Assembly: GCA_910586775.1 (NCBI GenBank)
Contig: CAJUJN010000023.1
Location: 1 to 62,637, forward strand
Length of the DNA stretch: 62,637 bases
Direction: 5' to 3'
Source: an uncultured Acetatifactor sp.
GTDB taxonomy: Bacteria > Bacillota > Clostridia > Lachnospirales > Lachnospiraceae
Shown here: one piece after another, positions 26,384 through 35,257 of the stretch
How the letters are laid out: each line of letters opens with the position of its first letter
How positions within the stretch are numbered: position 1 is the stretch's first letter
Notes under the pieces: model-generated
Told to the model about the DNA's origin: nothing
The model's database searches: none
What the model saw: only the letters and a program-made list of their open reading frames with translations
Position numbers and translations under genes: made by a program

Positions 26384-26854
26384 ATGGAAATCGAGAGGGC
26401 ACAGGAGCGGGACATGGCAGGAATCAATAAGCTGCTCTGCCAGGTATTGACGGTGCATCACAATGGCAGGCCGGATTTGTTCAAGGGTAATGTAAAAAAG
26501 TACACGGACGGGGAACTTCTGGAGATTTTGCGTGATGACAGGAAGCCGGTATTTGTGGCCAGAGATGAGACGGGAAATGTGGCAGGATACGCATTTTGTG
26601 TATTTCAGCAGCATTTGGGTAACAATATATTGACGGATATCAAGACTCTGTACATTGACGATTTGTGTGTGGACGAGGCTTCCAGGGGACAGAAGATTGG
26701 CAGGCAGCTGTATGAGTATGTGCTTGATTTTGCCAGGAGGGCAGGCTGCTATAATGTGACGCTGAATGTCTGGGAATGTAATCCGGGCGCAAAAAAGTTC
26801 TACGAAAAATGCGGCCTGGTGCCTCTGAAGACCGGGATGGAGAAGATTTTGTGA
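26384..26854 (+). CDS. GNAT-family N-acetyltransferase
   Basis: 156 residues from the ATG at 26384, preceded by GGAGG; earlier in-frame starts lack a site. The acetyl-CoA loop is DDLCVDEASRGQKIGRQL (motif A, V-x5-RG-x-G-x-G type with GQKIG), and the end NVWECNPGAKKFYEKCGL is the motif-B helix seen in amino-acid or small-molecule acetyltransferases. The acceptor is unknown. It lies 40 bp before the DEAD-box helicase gene and is probably cotranscribed with it. Confidence 0.85.
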   Translation: MEIERAQERDMAGINKLLCQVLTVHHNGRPDLFKGNVKKYTDGELLEILRDDRKPVFVARDETGNVAGYAFCVFQQHLGNNILTDIKTLYIDDLCVDEASRGQKIGRQLYEYVLDFARRAGCYNVTLNVWECNPGAKKFYEKCGLVPLKTGMEKIL

Positions 26855-26894
26855 AGCGACATAAAAAGAAAGGAAAACGAGAGTACAGAGAGCA

Positions 26895-28874
26895 ATGATG
26901 GAGACAGATGGTAAAGTAAGTCCGAAGGAAGCTGCTGTGGCTGCGGAAAAGGAAGAGAGCATGGAGAAAACGGAAATGTCGGATTTGGATGAAATGATGA
27001 TAAGTGAGGAAATGGGAATGCAGCAGGCGGGCAGCGGGGCTGAGGATGAAAAATGGGAAGAGCGGCTTTCCGGAGAAGAAGGGCCTTCCCGGGAAGAAGC
27101 AGATTCACATAGGAGTGAAAAGAAAAGAAGCCAGGGGGAAGAAGCGGATTCCGCACCGGAGAAAAGTGCGGACCCGGACAGCCTGGCGACCATAGAGCCG
27201 CTTTTGGATAAGCGGATTGTGCGCGCAGTGAGGGAGATGGGGTTTGAGAAGCTTACCCCCATTCAGGTACAGGCCATTCCCTATTTGCTGGAAGGGGAAG
27301 ATATTATAGGGCAGGCGCAGACAGGAACGGGGAAGACGGCAACCTTTGCCATTCCGGCACTGCAGAAGATAGATACGGAACTGAAGAGCCTGCAGACGAT
27401 TATTCTCTGCCCTACCAGGGAACTGGCAATGCAGGCGGCGGATGAGATTCGCAGTATTGCCAGGTATATGCACGGCATTAAGGTGCTTCCGGTTTACGGA
27501 GGACAGGAGATACGAAAGCAGATTAACGGGCTGCGGGGCACCCAGATTATCGTGGGCACACCCGGGCGCGTGATGGACCATATGCGGCGCCATACCATCA
27601 AGCTGGAACATGTGAACATGGTGGTGCTGGACGAAGCGGATGAAATGCTGGATATGGGATTCAGGGAGGATATGGAGCTGATTCTGGGGGAGATTCCGGG
27701 CGAGCATCAGACGGCCCTTTTCTCCGCCACCATGCCCAGGCCCATTCTGGATATCGCAGACCGGTTCCAGAAGAATGCCAGACTGGTGAGGGTGGCGGCG
27801 AAAGAATTGACGATTCCGCTGGTGTCCCAGAGATATTATAAGATAAAGAGCCAGGACAAGGATGCCGCATGTATCCGTCTGCTGGAGTATTATCAGCCTA
27901 AGCTGGGCCTGATTTTCTGCAATACGAAGATCAAGGTGGACGAGCTGGCTGAGGTGCTGAAGAAGGCAGGATTCCAGGCAGAAGGGCTGCACGGTGATAT
28001 GTCCCAGCATCTGCGCGATGTTGCCATGGGGCGTTTCCGGAACGGAAGTGCGAATATCCTGATTGCTACGGATGTGGCAGCCAGGGGTATCGATGTGGAC
28101 AATGTAGAGGTGGTCATCAATTACGACTTGCCTCAGGATAATGAATATTACGTGCATCGCATCGGCAGGACAGGGCGTGCAGGCAGGACAGGCCGTTCTT
28201 TTACTTTTGTAAGCGGAAAGGAGATTTTCCGCATCCGCCAGATAGAACGATTCTGCAAGGCTACTATTGAAGAAAAGAAACTGCCGGGCGCTTCCAAGGT
28301 GTTGAAGGCAAAAGCGGATAAATACTTAAACCAGGCATGGGAGCTTCATGAGCATGAAGATATCGAGCTGATGAAGAGTTACCTGCAGCGAAAGCTGGAC
28401 GCGGAGGAATGTGATATTCTGGAACTGGCTGCAGCCATGCTGAAGATGGAGATTGGGGATAAGGGACCTGAGATTGCGGTGGATGATTATGAGAGCCGCA
28501 GCGGCCGTTTGGGAGATAGACGCGGCCGCGACGGACGTGACAGCCGCCGCCGGAGAGGCCGGGGTGAGGGCGGAGAAGGCCGCCGGAGAAGCGGACATGA
28601 CGAGGGCGGAGAAGACAGGCGCCGCCGCAGCCGTGATGAGGAGCGTGACAGCCGCCGGAGACGCGGATATGAGGAAGGACGAGGCGGCCGTAGTGACCGT
28701 GAACGGGATGAATTTCGTGATTCCCGCAGTCGCAGCCATAAGGAAGAGCGAGACGGCCGCAGGAAGCGCGAGAAAGAGGAGAAACGCCGCTCTTCCAAAG
28801 CGCGTGACGTGAGGATGGACGGCAGCGAAAAAGGGCTGGCATTTTCCTTTCCCAAAAAGAAAAAGAAGAAATAA
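26895..28874 (+). CDS. DEAD-box ATP-dependent RNA helicase with charged extensions
   Basis: 659 residues. An acidic N-terminal extension of about 95 residues precedes the helicase core: FEKLTPIQVQAIP (Q motif), AQTGTGKT, PTRELA, TPGRVMDH, VVLDEADEMLDMGF, FSATMP, then RGIDVDNVEVVINYDLP and HRIGRTGRAGRTG. The core is followed from about 500 by a basic, Arg/Gly/Asp-rich tail with repeats such as RDSRRRRG and GGEGRRR, ending in PKKKKKK. It should unwind RNA in ribosome assembly or mRNA decay, as CshA/DeaD do; which role is not clear. The tail is likely disordered and RNA-binding. Confidence 0.9.
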   Translation: MMETDGKVSPKEAAVAAEKEESMEKTEMSDLDEMMISEEMGMQQAGSGAEDEKWEERLSGEEGPSREEADSHRSEKKRSQGEEADSAPEKSADPDSLATIEPLLDKRIVRAVREMGFEKLTPIQVQAIPYLLEGEDIIGQAQTGTGKTATFAIPALQKIDTELKSLQTIILCPTRELAMQAADEIRSIARYMHGIKVLPVYGGQEIRKQINGLRGTQIIVGTPGRVMDHMRRHTIKLEHVNMVVLDEADEMLDMGFREDMELILGEIPGEHQTALFSATMPRPILDIADRFQKNARLVRVAAKELTIPLVSQRYYKIKSQDKDAACIRLLEYYQPKLGLIFCNTKIKVDELAEVLKKAGFQAEGLHGDMSQHLRDVAMGRFRNGSANILIATDVAARGIDVDNVEVVINYDLPQDNEYYVHRIGRTGRAGRTGRSFTFVSGKEIFRIRQIERFCKATIEEKKLPGASKVLKAKADKYLNQAWELHEHEDIELMKSYLQRKLDAEECDILELAAAMLKMEIGDKGPEIAVDDYESRSGRLGDRRGRDGRDSRRRRGRGEGGEGRRRSGHDEGGEDRRRRSRDEERDSRRRRGYEEGRGGRSDRERDEFRDSRSRSHKEERDGRRKREKEEKRRSSKARDVRMDGSEKGLAFSFPKKKKKK

Positions 28875-28916
28875 GGAAGAAGTGGGGTCAGTTCAGGATA
28901 TGAGGAATGGTGCGGA

Positions 28917-29456
28917 ATGAGAATCGGAATGGGATATGATGTTCACAGGTTGGTGGAAAACCGGGAGCTTATCATGGGAGGCGTGCAGATTCCTTATGAG
29001 AAAGGGCTGTTGGGGCATTCGGACGCGGACGTCCTTCTCCATGCCGTGATGGACGCCCTGCTGGGGGCGGCGGCGCTGGGGGATATCGGGAAGCATTTCC
29101 CGGACAATGACCCGGCTTATGCGGGGATTTCCTCTATGGTATTGTTGGAAAAGGTGGGGGAGCTTCTGTTGGAAAAGGGCTTTTTCATTGAAAACATTGA
29201 TGCGACAATCATTGCCCAGGCACCTAAAATGCGGCCGTATATCGATACCATGCGGGAGAATATAGCCCGTGTACTGAGGTTGGATACGGAGCATGTCAAT
29301 GTGAAAGCGACCACCGAGGAGGGGCTTGGATTTACGGGAAGCGGCGAGGGGATTTCTGCCCAGGCCGTCTGCCTGTTGGCTTCGCCTTTCGACTTAGATA
29401 CCCGGCCGGTTCAGGAAGGGTGCGGCGGATGCAGCGGATGCCCGAAAATCAGGTAA
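28917..29456 (+). CDS. ispF: 2-C-methyl-D-erythritol 2,4-cyclodiphosphate synthase
   Basis: 179 residues. MRIGMGYDVHRL supplies zinc ligands Asp8 and His10, LLGHSDADVLLHA the next histidine, and FPDNDPAY, AQAPKMRPY and KATTEEGLGFTGSGEGI are conserved substrate and cytidine-binding segments. It forms MEcPP in the non-mevalonate isoprenoid pathway as a trimer in the cytoplasm. The usual length is about 157; the extra C-terminus has the unusual Cys/Gly pattern EGCGGCSGCPKIR, which could bind a metal. It starts 42 bp after the helicase gene, and in Bacillus ispF also sits just upstream of the cysE-cysS-sigH block. Confidence 0.95.
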   Translation: MRIGMGYDVHRLVENRELIMGGVQIPYEKGLLGHSDADVLLHAVMDALLGAAALGDIGKHFPDNDPAYAGISSMVLLEKVGELLLEKGFFIENIDATIIAQAPKMRPYIDTMRENIARVLRLDTEHVNVKATTEEGLGFTGSGEGISAQAVCLLASPFDLDTRPVQEGCGGCSGCPKIR

Positions 29457-29473
29457 AAAATCATACAAAACGA

Positions 29474-29502
29474 TTGACAGAATCCATTTTTTTGCATACT
29501 AT
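29474..29502 (+). promoter_or_regulatory. Promoter of the cysE T-box leader transcript
   Basis: Consensus TTGACA (29474-29479) and TACTAT (29497-29502), 17 bp apart. Transcription would begin near 29509, giving a leader of about 615 nt ahead of cysE. Confidence 0.8.
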
Positions 29503-29535
29503 AAAAAGCAGGTGCAGCTTCTTATAGTTGAATGC

Positions 29536-29614
29536 GGCGCAAAGGGATGCGCCTTTTATCAGAAGCACAGGGATTGCTTCCGATAAGGCATATTCTGTTA
29601 TAAAGGAATGCCTT
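29536..29614 (+). other. Three consecutive hairpins in the cysE leader
   Basis: Hairpins GGCGCA/TGCGCC (29536-29553, followed by TTTT), GAAGCA/TGCTTC (29562-29580) and AAGGCAT/ATGCCTT (29585-29614) follow one another. The first could be an early terminator. The first two share an AGGGA loop. They precede the T-box and have no assigned function. Confidence 0.45.
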
Positions 29615-29649
29615 GCGGCAGTTCCTGGTAAATTTCAGAGTTAAATGCA

Positions 29650-29978
29650 GTGAACGGAGAGAGTACTTTTCATAAGGGATGGATGTGCGTAAGAAGAATT
29701 CATTCCGGCAAGGTGTCAGAGAGGGGCTGTTTAAAAGCTGAAAGCAGCCCTCGCCCTGGGAAAAGGAAGTGCATCCGGGAGCAGGTCTGCCGAACAATGA
29801 CGTATCGGAAAAACGAAACGGGTTTTCCAGTGCCATGAGAGTTAATTCGGGACAGAGCGTGAGTAGGCAGATTCGCAGGCGTGCGTTAAGCGCATTGAGG
29901 GAGGGGCTGATGAGGCCTCTAAGCAGAGTGGAACCGCGGATAAATTCGTCTCTAGGGATGAATTTGCCGCGTTTTTGT
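29650..29978 (+). promoter_or_regulatory. T-box riboswitch, probably tRNA-Cys responsive, controlling cysE-cysS
   Basis: The conserved T-box AGAGTGGAACCGCGG lies at 29925-29939, with its UGGAA that pairs with the free tRNA acceptor end. The terminator uses CCGCGG and an AAATTC arm (29934-) pairing with GAATTTGCCGCG, followed by GTTTTTG near 29972. Near the 5' end is the K-turn word AGAGAGTA (29658-29665). A TGC at 29770-29772, flanked by GGAAG and ATCC, is a good candidate specifier codon (Cys), which fits the genes downstream. Uncharged tRNA-Cys would stabilise the antiterminator and turn on serine acetyltransferase and cysteinyl-tRNA synthetase. The T-box itself is clear; the specifier is likely. 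Confidence 0.88.
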
Positions 29979-30124
29979 TTGCGGTGAGGTCTCAGAAAGT
30001 GGTGTCGGCAAAAACGGATGGGAGCTGCTCTTCTCTTAAGGACAGGAAGAAAGGTATCCCATGTCCGGGCGAGAGGAATATCTGACTGACACAGGCTTGA
30101 AATGATAAAAAAGGAAGTGATTGC

Positions 30125-30808
30125 ATGGGGATGTTCAGCAATATTACAGAAGAAATAAGGATTGTCAGGGAGCGGGACCCGGCGATTCATTCCGCTATGG
30201 AGGTATTTCTGTATCCCAGCTTTAAAGTAATGATTCATTATCGGATTGCTCACAAATTATATCAGAGGGGACACTTTTTCTGGGCCAGGTGGGTTTCGCA
30301 AAGAGGGGTGCGCAAGACTGGCATCGAGATTCATCCCGGTGCAAAGATTGGCAAGGGTCTGTTCATTGATCATGGAAACGGAGTCATTATAGGTGAGACC
30401 ACTATCATCGGGGACAATGTGACATTGTATCAGGGAGTGACCCTGGGCGGTACCGGCAAAGAGCACGGAAAGCGCCATCCTACCATCGGCAACAATGTGA
30501 TGATCAGTGCGGGCGCCAAGGTGCTGGGCTCTTTTGCCATCGGGGACAATTCCAAAATCGGCGCCGGAAGCGTGGTGCTGAGCGAGGTGCCTCCGGGCTC
30601 TACTGTAGTAGGGGTGCCGGGGCGGGTGGTGAAGCGTAACAATATGGCACTCCCTCAGGAGACGATGAACCAGACCGATTTGCCGGACCCGGTGAAGGAG
30701 GATATTGCCGGTCTGCAGCGCGCTAATTCGGAGATGATCAACCGTATACTGGAATTGGAGAGACAGATAAAGGTGCTGAAAGAATATGGTTATGAAGATA
30801 AATTCTGA
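30125..30808 (+). CDS. cysE: Serine O-acetyltransferase
   Basis: 227 residues. An N-terminal helical region (RERDPAIHSAMEVFLYPSFK) is followed by a left-handed beta-helix of hexapeptide repeats. Catalytic and cofactor segments are IEIHPGAKIGKGLFIDHGNG, VIIGETTIIGDNVTLYQGV and GTGKEHGKRHPTIGNNV. It makes O-acetylserine from serine and acetyl-CoA, the first committed step of cysteine synthesis. The short N-terminal domain is that of the Gram-positive CysE/EpsC type. GGAAGTG precedes the start. It is the first gene after the T-box leader and is followed, past a repeat element, by cysS. Confidence 0.95.
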   Translation: MGMFSNITEEIRIVRERDPAIHSAMEVFLYPSFKVMIHYRIAHKLYQRGHFFWARWVSQRGVRKTGIEIHPGAKIGKGLFIDHGNGVIIGETTIIGDNVTLYQGVTLGGTGKEHGKRHPTIGNNVMISAGAKVLGSFAIGDNSKIGAGSVVLSEVPPGSTVVGVPGRVVKRNNMALPQETMNQTDLPDPVKEDIAGLQRANSEMINRILELERQIKVLKEYGYEDKF

Positions 30809-30858
30809 TTGCCGACAGAGGGAAGAAGTACCAGGGAATTATGACACGGAATGACAGA

Positions 30859-30956
30859 TATACTCGTGAGCGCGTTCATTTGTCGCTTTTTGTCCCTGGC
30901 CTGCAGAAGCGCTCACTTGTTATACATTTACGTAAATGTTTTTGAGCGCGAGTATA
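30859..30956. repeat. Intergenic palindromic element bounded by TATACTC/GAGTATA, copy 2
   Basis: 98 bp with ends TATACTCGTGAGCGCG and CGCGAGTATA, an internal GTTATACATTTACGTAAATG and TTTTTGAGCGCG. It sits between cysE and cysS inside the operon. Its right half closely matches the partial copy ending at 54215. Confidence 0.75.
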
Positions 30957-31033
30957 ATTAGTTACGACTCTGCGTATTCATTATGATTCATTAAGGAAGC
31001 GGCCCTGCCGCAGGCGGGCAGAGAGGAGATAAA

Positions 31034-32476
31034 ATGGAGAACAGATTACAGTTTTATAACACATTGAACAGAAAGGTGGAGGTTTTCGTTCCGAATGAGG
31101 ACGGCAGGGTGGCTATGTACACCTGCGGTCCTACGGTTTACCATTATGCGCATATCGGTAATCTGCGAAGTTATATTGCCGAAGATGTGCTGGAGAAGAC
31201 ACTGCGCTATGTGGGTTATGACGTGAAGCGCGTGATGAACATTACCGATGTGGGCCATCTTTCTTCCGATGCGGATACCGGTGAAGATAAGATGCTCAAG
31301 GGGGCAAAGCGCGAGCACAAGACCGTGATGGAAATTGCAAAATTCTATACAGACGCCTTTTTTGGCGACTGCAAAAAGCTGAATGTCAAGACGCCCGATG
31401 TGGTAGAGCCTGCTACCAACTGCATTTCGGAGTTTATCCACATGGTGGAAGTGCTGTTGGAAAAAGGCTTTGCCTACCTGGCCGGAGGCAATGTGTATTT
31501 CGACACATCCAAACTGGAAGACTACTATGTCTTCTCTTCCCAAAACGAGAAGGAACTTCTTGTGGGCGTCCGTGACGATGTGGAAGAGGATGCCAACAAG
31601 AGGAACCGGAACGATTTTGTGCTCTGGTTTACCAAATCCAAGTTTGAGGACCAGGCATTGAAGTGGGATAGCCCCTGGGGAGTGGGATATCCGGGCTGGC
31701 ACATCGAGTGCTCCTGCATCAGCATGAAGCATCTGGGTGAGTACATGGATATTCACTGCGGAGGCGTGGACAATATTTTTCCTCATCATACAAACGAAAT
31801 CGCCCAGAGTGAGGCTTACCTGGGACATAAGTGGTGCAATTACTGGTTCCATGTGCACCATCTGACGGACAAGACGGGAAAGATGAGCAAATCCAAAGGA
31901 GAATTCCTCACCCTGTCCCTGTTGGAGTCCAGGGGATATGACCCCAGAGTGTATCGATTTTTCTGCCTGCAGTCCCATTACCGCAAACCCCTGGAGTTTT
32001 CCTATGAGACTCTGGATAACGCGGTAGCTGCCTATGAGAAGTTGGTGAAGCGCATCGGCGGGTTGAAAAAAGAGGGGGAAGTGGAGCGGGAGAAATTCGA
32101 TGCCTGTAAGCAGAAATTCGAGGCGGCGCTCTGCGATGACCTGAATACTTCCATGGCGCTCACGGTGCTCTATGACATGTTGAAGGAAGATATGGCAGAT
32201 GCTACAAAATATGCCCTGGCGGAGGATTTTGACAGGGTGCTGTCTCTTGACCTGACCACCGCCCATTCGGAAATGGAAGCGGAAAACAAAGTAGACGCGG
32301 AGACGGAAAGATATATCCTGGAAAAAATCGAGGAACGCAAGGCAGCGAAGAAGGAGAAGAATTTTGCCAGGGCCGACGAAATCCGCAGTGAATTGCTGGC
32401 TAAAGGAATCATTTTGGAAGATACCCGGGAGGGCGTGAAGTGGAAAATGGACAGTTCATGGAAGAAGGGGGAATAA
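31034..32476 (+). CDS. cysS: Cysteinyl-tRNA synthetase
   Basis: 480 residues, class I synthetase. The N-terminus LQFYNTLNRKVEVF leads to YTCGPTVYHYAHIGNLRSY, which holds the zinc Cys and the HIGH-type HIGN motif. GWHIECSCIS, HHTNEIAQSEA and the KMSKS loop KTGKMSKSKGEF complete the active site; the anticodon-binding C-terminal domain follows. It charges tRNA-Cys in the cytoplasm. GAGAGGAG precedes the start. It belongs to the T-box-controlled unit and overlaps the next gene by 37 bp. Confidence 0.97.
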   Translation: MENRLQFYNTLNRKVEVFVPNEDGRVAMYTCGPTVYHYAHIGNLRSYIAEDVLEKTLRYVGYDVKRVMNITDVGHLSSDADTGEDKMLKGAKREHKTVMEIAKFYTDAFFGDCKKLNVKTPDVVEPATNCISEFIHMVEVLLEKGFAYLAGGNVYFDTSKLEDYYVFSSQNEKELLVGVRDDVEEDANKRNRNDFVLWFTKSKFEDQALKWDSPWGVGYPGWHIECSCISMKHLGEYMDIHCGGVDNIFPHHTNEIAQSEAYLGHKWCNYWFHVHHLTDKTGKMSKSKGEFLTLSLLESRGYDPRVYRFFCLQSHYRKPLEFSYETLDNAVAAYEKLVKRIGGLKKEGEVEREKFDACKQKFEAALCDDLNTSMALTVLYDMLKEDMADATKYALAEDFDRVLSLDLTTAHSEMEAENKVDAETERYILEKIEERKAAKKEKNFARADEIRSELLAKGIILEDTREGVKWKMDSSWKKGE

Positions 32477-33054
32477 AGGCGGGAGCCTTAAAACAGGTTT
32501 CTGCCGGAAAAGCAGGAAAGAAAGAAGCGGAGCGACAGGCGGAAGGGCTGACGAAGGTGCTTTGCAGGGAGGATGAAAAGGCCAAAGGAAATTCTGTGGG
32601 CGAAAAGAAAAAGACAGATTCCGCAGACAGCCTGCGTAAGGAAATTGCGGCAATATTCCCCGGCAGACATCAGGATATCCGCTCTTATTCCGCATTGAGC
32701 CTGGCCTATATCGGCGATGTGGTCTATGACCTGATTATCCGGACAGTAGTGGTAGCAAAGGGGAACCGCCCGGTCAATGACCTGCACCGGATTACGGTAA
32801 AATATGTCAGCGCAACGGCACAGGCGAAAATGGTAAAGGCACTGTCTGAAATCCTCACAGAGGAAGAAAAAGCGATTTTCCAAAGAGGGAAGAACTCTAA
32901 ACCGCATACCACCGCCAAAAATGCCCGTGTCTCAGACTATCTGAAAGCTACCGGTTTCGAGGCAGTGATAGGTTATCTGTACCTGACGGACAATATGGGG
33001 CGTGCTCTGGAACTGGTGAAAAAGGGAATTGCGTTGGCGGGGATGGAGATATAG
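32440..33054 (+). CDS. mrnC: Mini-ribonuclease III
   Basis: 204 residues from the GTG at 32440, which has GGAGG 6 nt upstream inside the cysS end; an ATG at 32458 lacks a site. The first ~70 residues are a charged, variable extension. The RNase III-like catalytic domain starts at SYSALSLAYIGDVVYDLIIR, with the acidic catalytic Asp in AYIGDVVYD, and continues with FQRGKNSKPHTTAKNA and EAVIGYLYL. There is no double-stranded-RNA-binding domain, as expected for MrnC, which matures 23S rRNA ends in Gram-positive bacteria. The cysS-mrnC order is the same in Bacillus. Confidence 0.93.
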   Translation: MENGQFMEEGGIKAGALKQVSAGKAGKKEAERQAEGLTKVLCREDEKAKGNSVGEKKKTDSADSLRKEIAAIFPGRHQDIRSYSALSLAYIGDVVYDLIIRTVVVAKGNRPVNDLHRITVKYVSATAQAKMVKALSEILTEEEKAIFQRGKNSKPHTTAKNARVSDYLKATGFEAVIGYLYLTDNMGRALELVKKGIALAGMEI

Positions 33055-33107
33055 AGCATTTCGCGGAATATGCAGGGAAATTACTTCAGAAGTGAGATGA
33101 TATTAAA

Positions 33108-33359
33108 ATGAACGGATTACTTGAAAATATTGAGAGACTTCATACGACAGATATGGGGGCAGAACGCATAAAAAGGAATTTACAGATTGAAACATCCGAT
33201 GTGGTTCAGTGGTGCAAAGCGCGAATTCTGGACAGGAATGCGGAAATTGAAAGAGTTGGGAAAAACTGGTATGTAACTGCAGGGGACTGCAAAATAACCG
33301 TGAATGCACATAGCTGCACGATTATTACTGCGCATAAGGCAGGGCGCGCCGCCATGTAA
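33108..33359 (+). CDS. DUF3781 protein
   Basis: 83 residues. LLENIERLHTTDMGAERIKR, then VVQWCKARI, and GKNWYVTAGDCKITVNA followed by CTIITAHK match the small DUF3781 family of Firmicutes. Function unknown; conserved cysteines in WCK and DCKI are notable. It is inserted between mrnC and rlmB, which are neighbours in Bacillus, and its sequence is more A+T-rich than the flanking genes, so it may be a later insertion. Confidence 0.75.
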   Translation: MNGLLENIERLHTTDMGAERIKRNLQIETSDVVQWCKARILDRNAEIERVGKNWYVTAGDCKITVNAHSCTIITAHKAGRAAM

Positions 33360-33397
33360 TTTATACTGCGCACCGGCTAAATTTGCAGTACAACCCG

Positions 33398-33460
33398 ACT
33401 GCAGACCGCCAACAAGGTATTTTCCCGGAGGCATCACTGTAAATCCTGGCGGTCTGCAGT
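33398..33460. repeat. 13-bp inverted repeat between DUF3781 and rlmB
   Basis: ACTGCAGACCGCC (33398-33410) and GGCGGTCTGCAGT (33448-33460) are perfect inverted arms with a 37-bp loop. No T-run follows, so it is not a plain terminator. Confidence 0.7.
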
Positions 33461-33576
33461 ATACATATACGGATTGTGATATTCCTTCCAGTATGAGTCA
33501 GGGTGAAGGGAACACGAATAAGGGCCGAAGTCGGCTTTTTTGGCGGGATTGCCGGTAATGAAAGAAAGGACAGGAT

Positions 33577-34524
33577 ATGGCATATAGAGAAAACAGAGGT
33601 GGAGAAAGAGGAAGGACTTCCGGAAGAGCTGCGGCACATTCAGGGAGAAAGTCCGGGAAAGGTGCCGGTTTGCAGGCAGAGGTGAGAGCGGCCGGTTTTA
33701 AGACTGAGGACAGGTATGCAAGGGAAAAAGCCATTGCAGAAAAAGCGTTGGAAGAGAGAAGGAACAGAGCGGAAGAGGCTGTCAAAGAGAATAACGAAGC
33801 TGTCATAGAGGGACGGAATGCCGTTATGGAAGCATTCCGTGCAGGCAAGACCATAGACAGGCTCTACATTCTGGATGGCTGCCATGACGGTCCGGTCCTG
33901 TCTATCAAGCGGGAAGCCCAGAAGCATTCCGCCATGATAAAATATGTGGAAAAGGAACGTCTGGACCAGTTATCGGAGACGGGAAGGCATCAGGGTGTAA
34001 TTGCCATAGCAGCGGCTTACGAGTATGCGTCCGTGGAGGATATGCTCCGGGCTGCCAGAGAGAAGCAGGAGCCGCCGTTTCTCATTTTGCTTGACAACAT
34101 TGAGGACCCCCACAATCTGGGAGCCATCATCCGTACCGCCAACCTGGCCGGCGCGCACGGCGTCATCATACCGAAGAACCGGGCAGTGGGACTGACGGCT
34201 ACCGTGGCGAGAACCTCTGCCGGAGCCCTGAATTATACCCCGGTAGCCAAGGTCACCAATCTGGCCAAGACCATTGAGGAACTAAGGGAAGAAGGTCTGT
34301 GGTTCGTCTGTGCGGATATGAACGGCACACCCATGTACCAGCTTGATCTGAAAGGCCCCATCGGTCTGGTCATCGGCAGTGAGGGAGAGGGCGTGGGCAG
34401 GCTGGTGAAGGAGAAATGCGATATGGCTGCGGCCATTCCCATGAAAGGGAATATCGATTCCCTGAATGCTTCTGTCGCGGCAGGGGTGCTTGCATATGAA
34501 ATTGTGCGGCAGCGCCTGGGATGA
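33577..34524 (+). CDS. rlmB: 23S rRNA (guanosine-2'-O)-methyltransferase, RlmB/TrmH family
   Basis: 315 residues. A basic, low-complexity N-terminal extension of about 75 residues precedes the family start EAVIEGRNAVMEAFRAGK. The SpoU knot has LDNIEDPHNLGAIIRTANLAG (20-residue core LDNIEDPHNLGAIIRTANLA), GLVIGSEGEGVGRLVKEKC and IPMKGNIDSLNASVAAGVL, the three SpoU motifs with the catalytic Arg and the SAM knot. It 2'-O-methylates a guanosine, G2251 in E. coli RlmB. AAAGGACAGG precedes the start. The mrnC-rlmB-sigH order parallels Bacillus. Confidence 0.9.
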   Translation: MAYRENRGGERGRTSGRAAAHSGRKSGKGAGLQAEVRAAGFKTEDRYAREKAIAEKALEERRNRAEEAVKENNEAVIEGRNAVMEAFRAGKTIDRLYILDGCHDGPVLSIKREAQKHSAMIKYVEKERLDQLSETGRHQGVIAIAAAYEYASVEDMLRAAREKQEPPFLILLDNIEDPHNLGAIIRTANLAGAHGVIIPKNRAVGLTATVARTSAGALNYTPVAKVTNLAKTIEELREEGLWFVCADMNGTPMYQLDLKGPIGLVIGSEGEGVGRLVKEKCDMAAAIPMKGNIDSLNASVAAGVLAYEIVRQRLG

Positions 34525-34614
34525 TGGAGTGCTTAGCGTAAAAATGGCAGTGTTCTGTACTGGATAGAAGGGCTCGCCAGGCGGAGCGGAGAAACGAAAA
34601 GTCAGGGAGGAAAT

Positions 34615-35211
34615 ATGAATATTTTACTGCTTCGGCATGGTGAGACCGAATGGAATCGGGAAGGGCGTTTACAGGGACACAGGGACATCCCCTTAAATGC
34701 AGACGGAAGATTGCAGGTCAGCCGCGCAGCCGAAATCCTTGCAGGGCTGTATCCTGACATTGAGTGTATCATCTCAAGCCCTCTGTCAAGGGCACGGGAA
34801 AGCGCGGAAATTGTTGCCGGAAAACTGAAATACGAAAAAACGGATATTATCCTGGAGCCAATGCTTATGGAGCGCAGCTTCGGCGCAGTTGAAGGCATGA
34901 CTGCTGCGGAAAGAGAGCAAAAGTATCCGGACGGCGCCTGGCCCGAAATGGAATCCTTAGAGGATTTAGTGAAAAGAGCGCATTCAGCATTTGATAAAAT
35001 CGTGCAGTCTTCCGGCGGCAGGCAGACGATTCTTGTAGTTGCACACGGAGCCCTGTTTTATGCAATGATGACTGCCATAACAGACGGACGGCTTCCCTAC
35101 GGCGCATTTGAGCCCGGGAGTATTCATCTGATAAAATATTGCAATGGGGCAATCGAATTTGCAGCTTACAGGGAAGAGGCGGCAGCATTTGTGGAAATCA
35201 CTGATATTTAA
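34615..35211 (+). CDS. Histidine phosphatase family protein
   Basis: 198 residues. LLRHGETEWNREGRLQGHRD carries the phosphorylated His in the RHGE motif; SSPLSRARESAEIVA, the acid Glu in MERSFGAVEG, and VVAHGALFYAM the second His. This is the phosphoglycerate-mutase-like branch-1 family, acting on a small phosphate ester such as alpha-ribazole phosphate or a sugar phosphate; the substrate is not given by the sequence. AGGGAGG precedes the start. It sits where Bacillus has the yacP/rae1 gene, between rlmB and sigH. Confidence 0.85.
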   Translation: MNILLLRHGETEWNREGRLQGHRDIPLNADGRLQVSRAAEILAGLYPDIECIISSPLSRARESAEIVAGKLKYEKTDIILEPMLMERSFGAVEGMTAAEREQKYPDGAWPEMESLEDLVKRAHSAFDKIVQSSGGRQTILVVAHGALFYAMMTAITDGRLPYGAFEPGSIHLIKYCNGAIEFAAYREEAAAFVEITDI

Positions 35212-35257
35212 GCCGGAAGGCTGTGAACGGCAGCGGAAAATTCAGAGAGCAGAGGAT

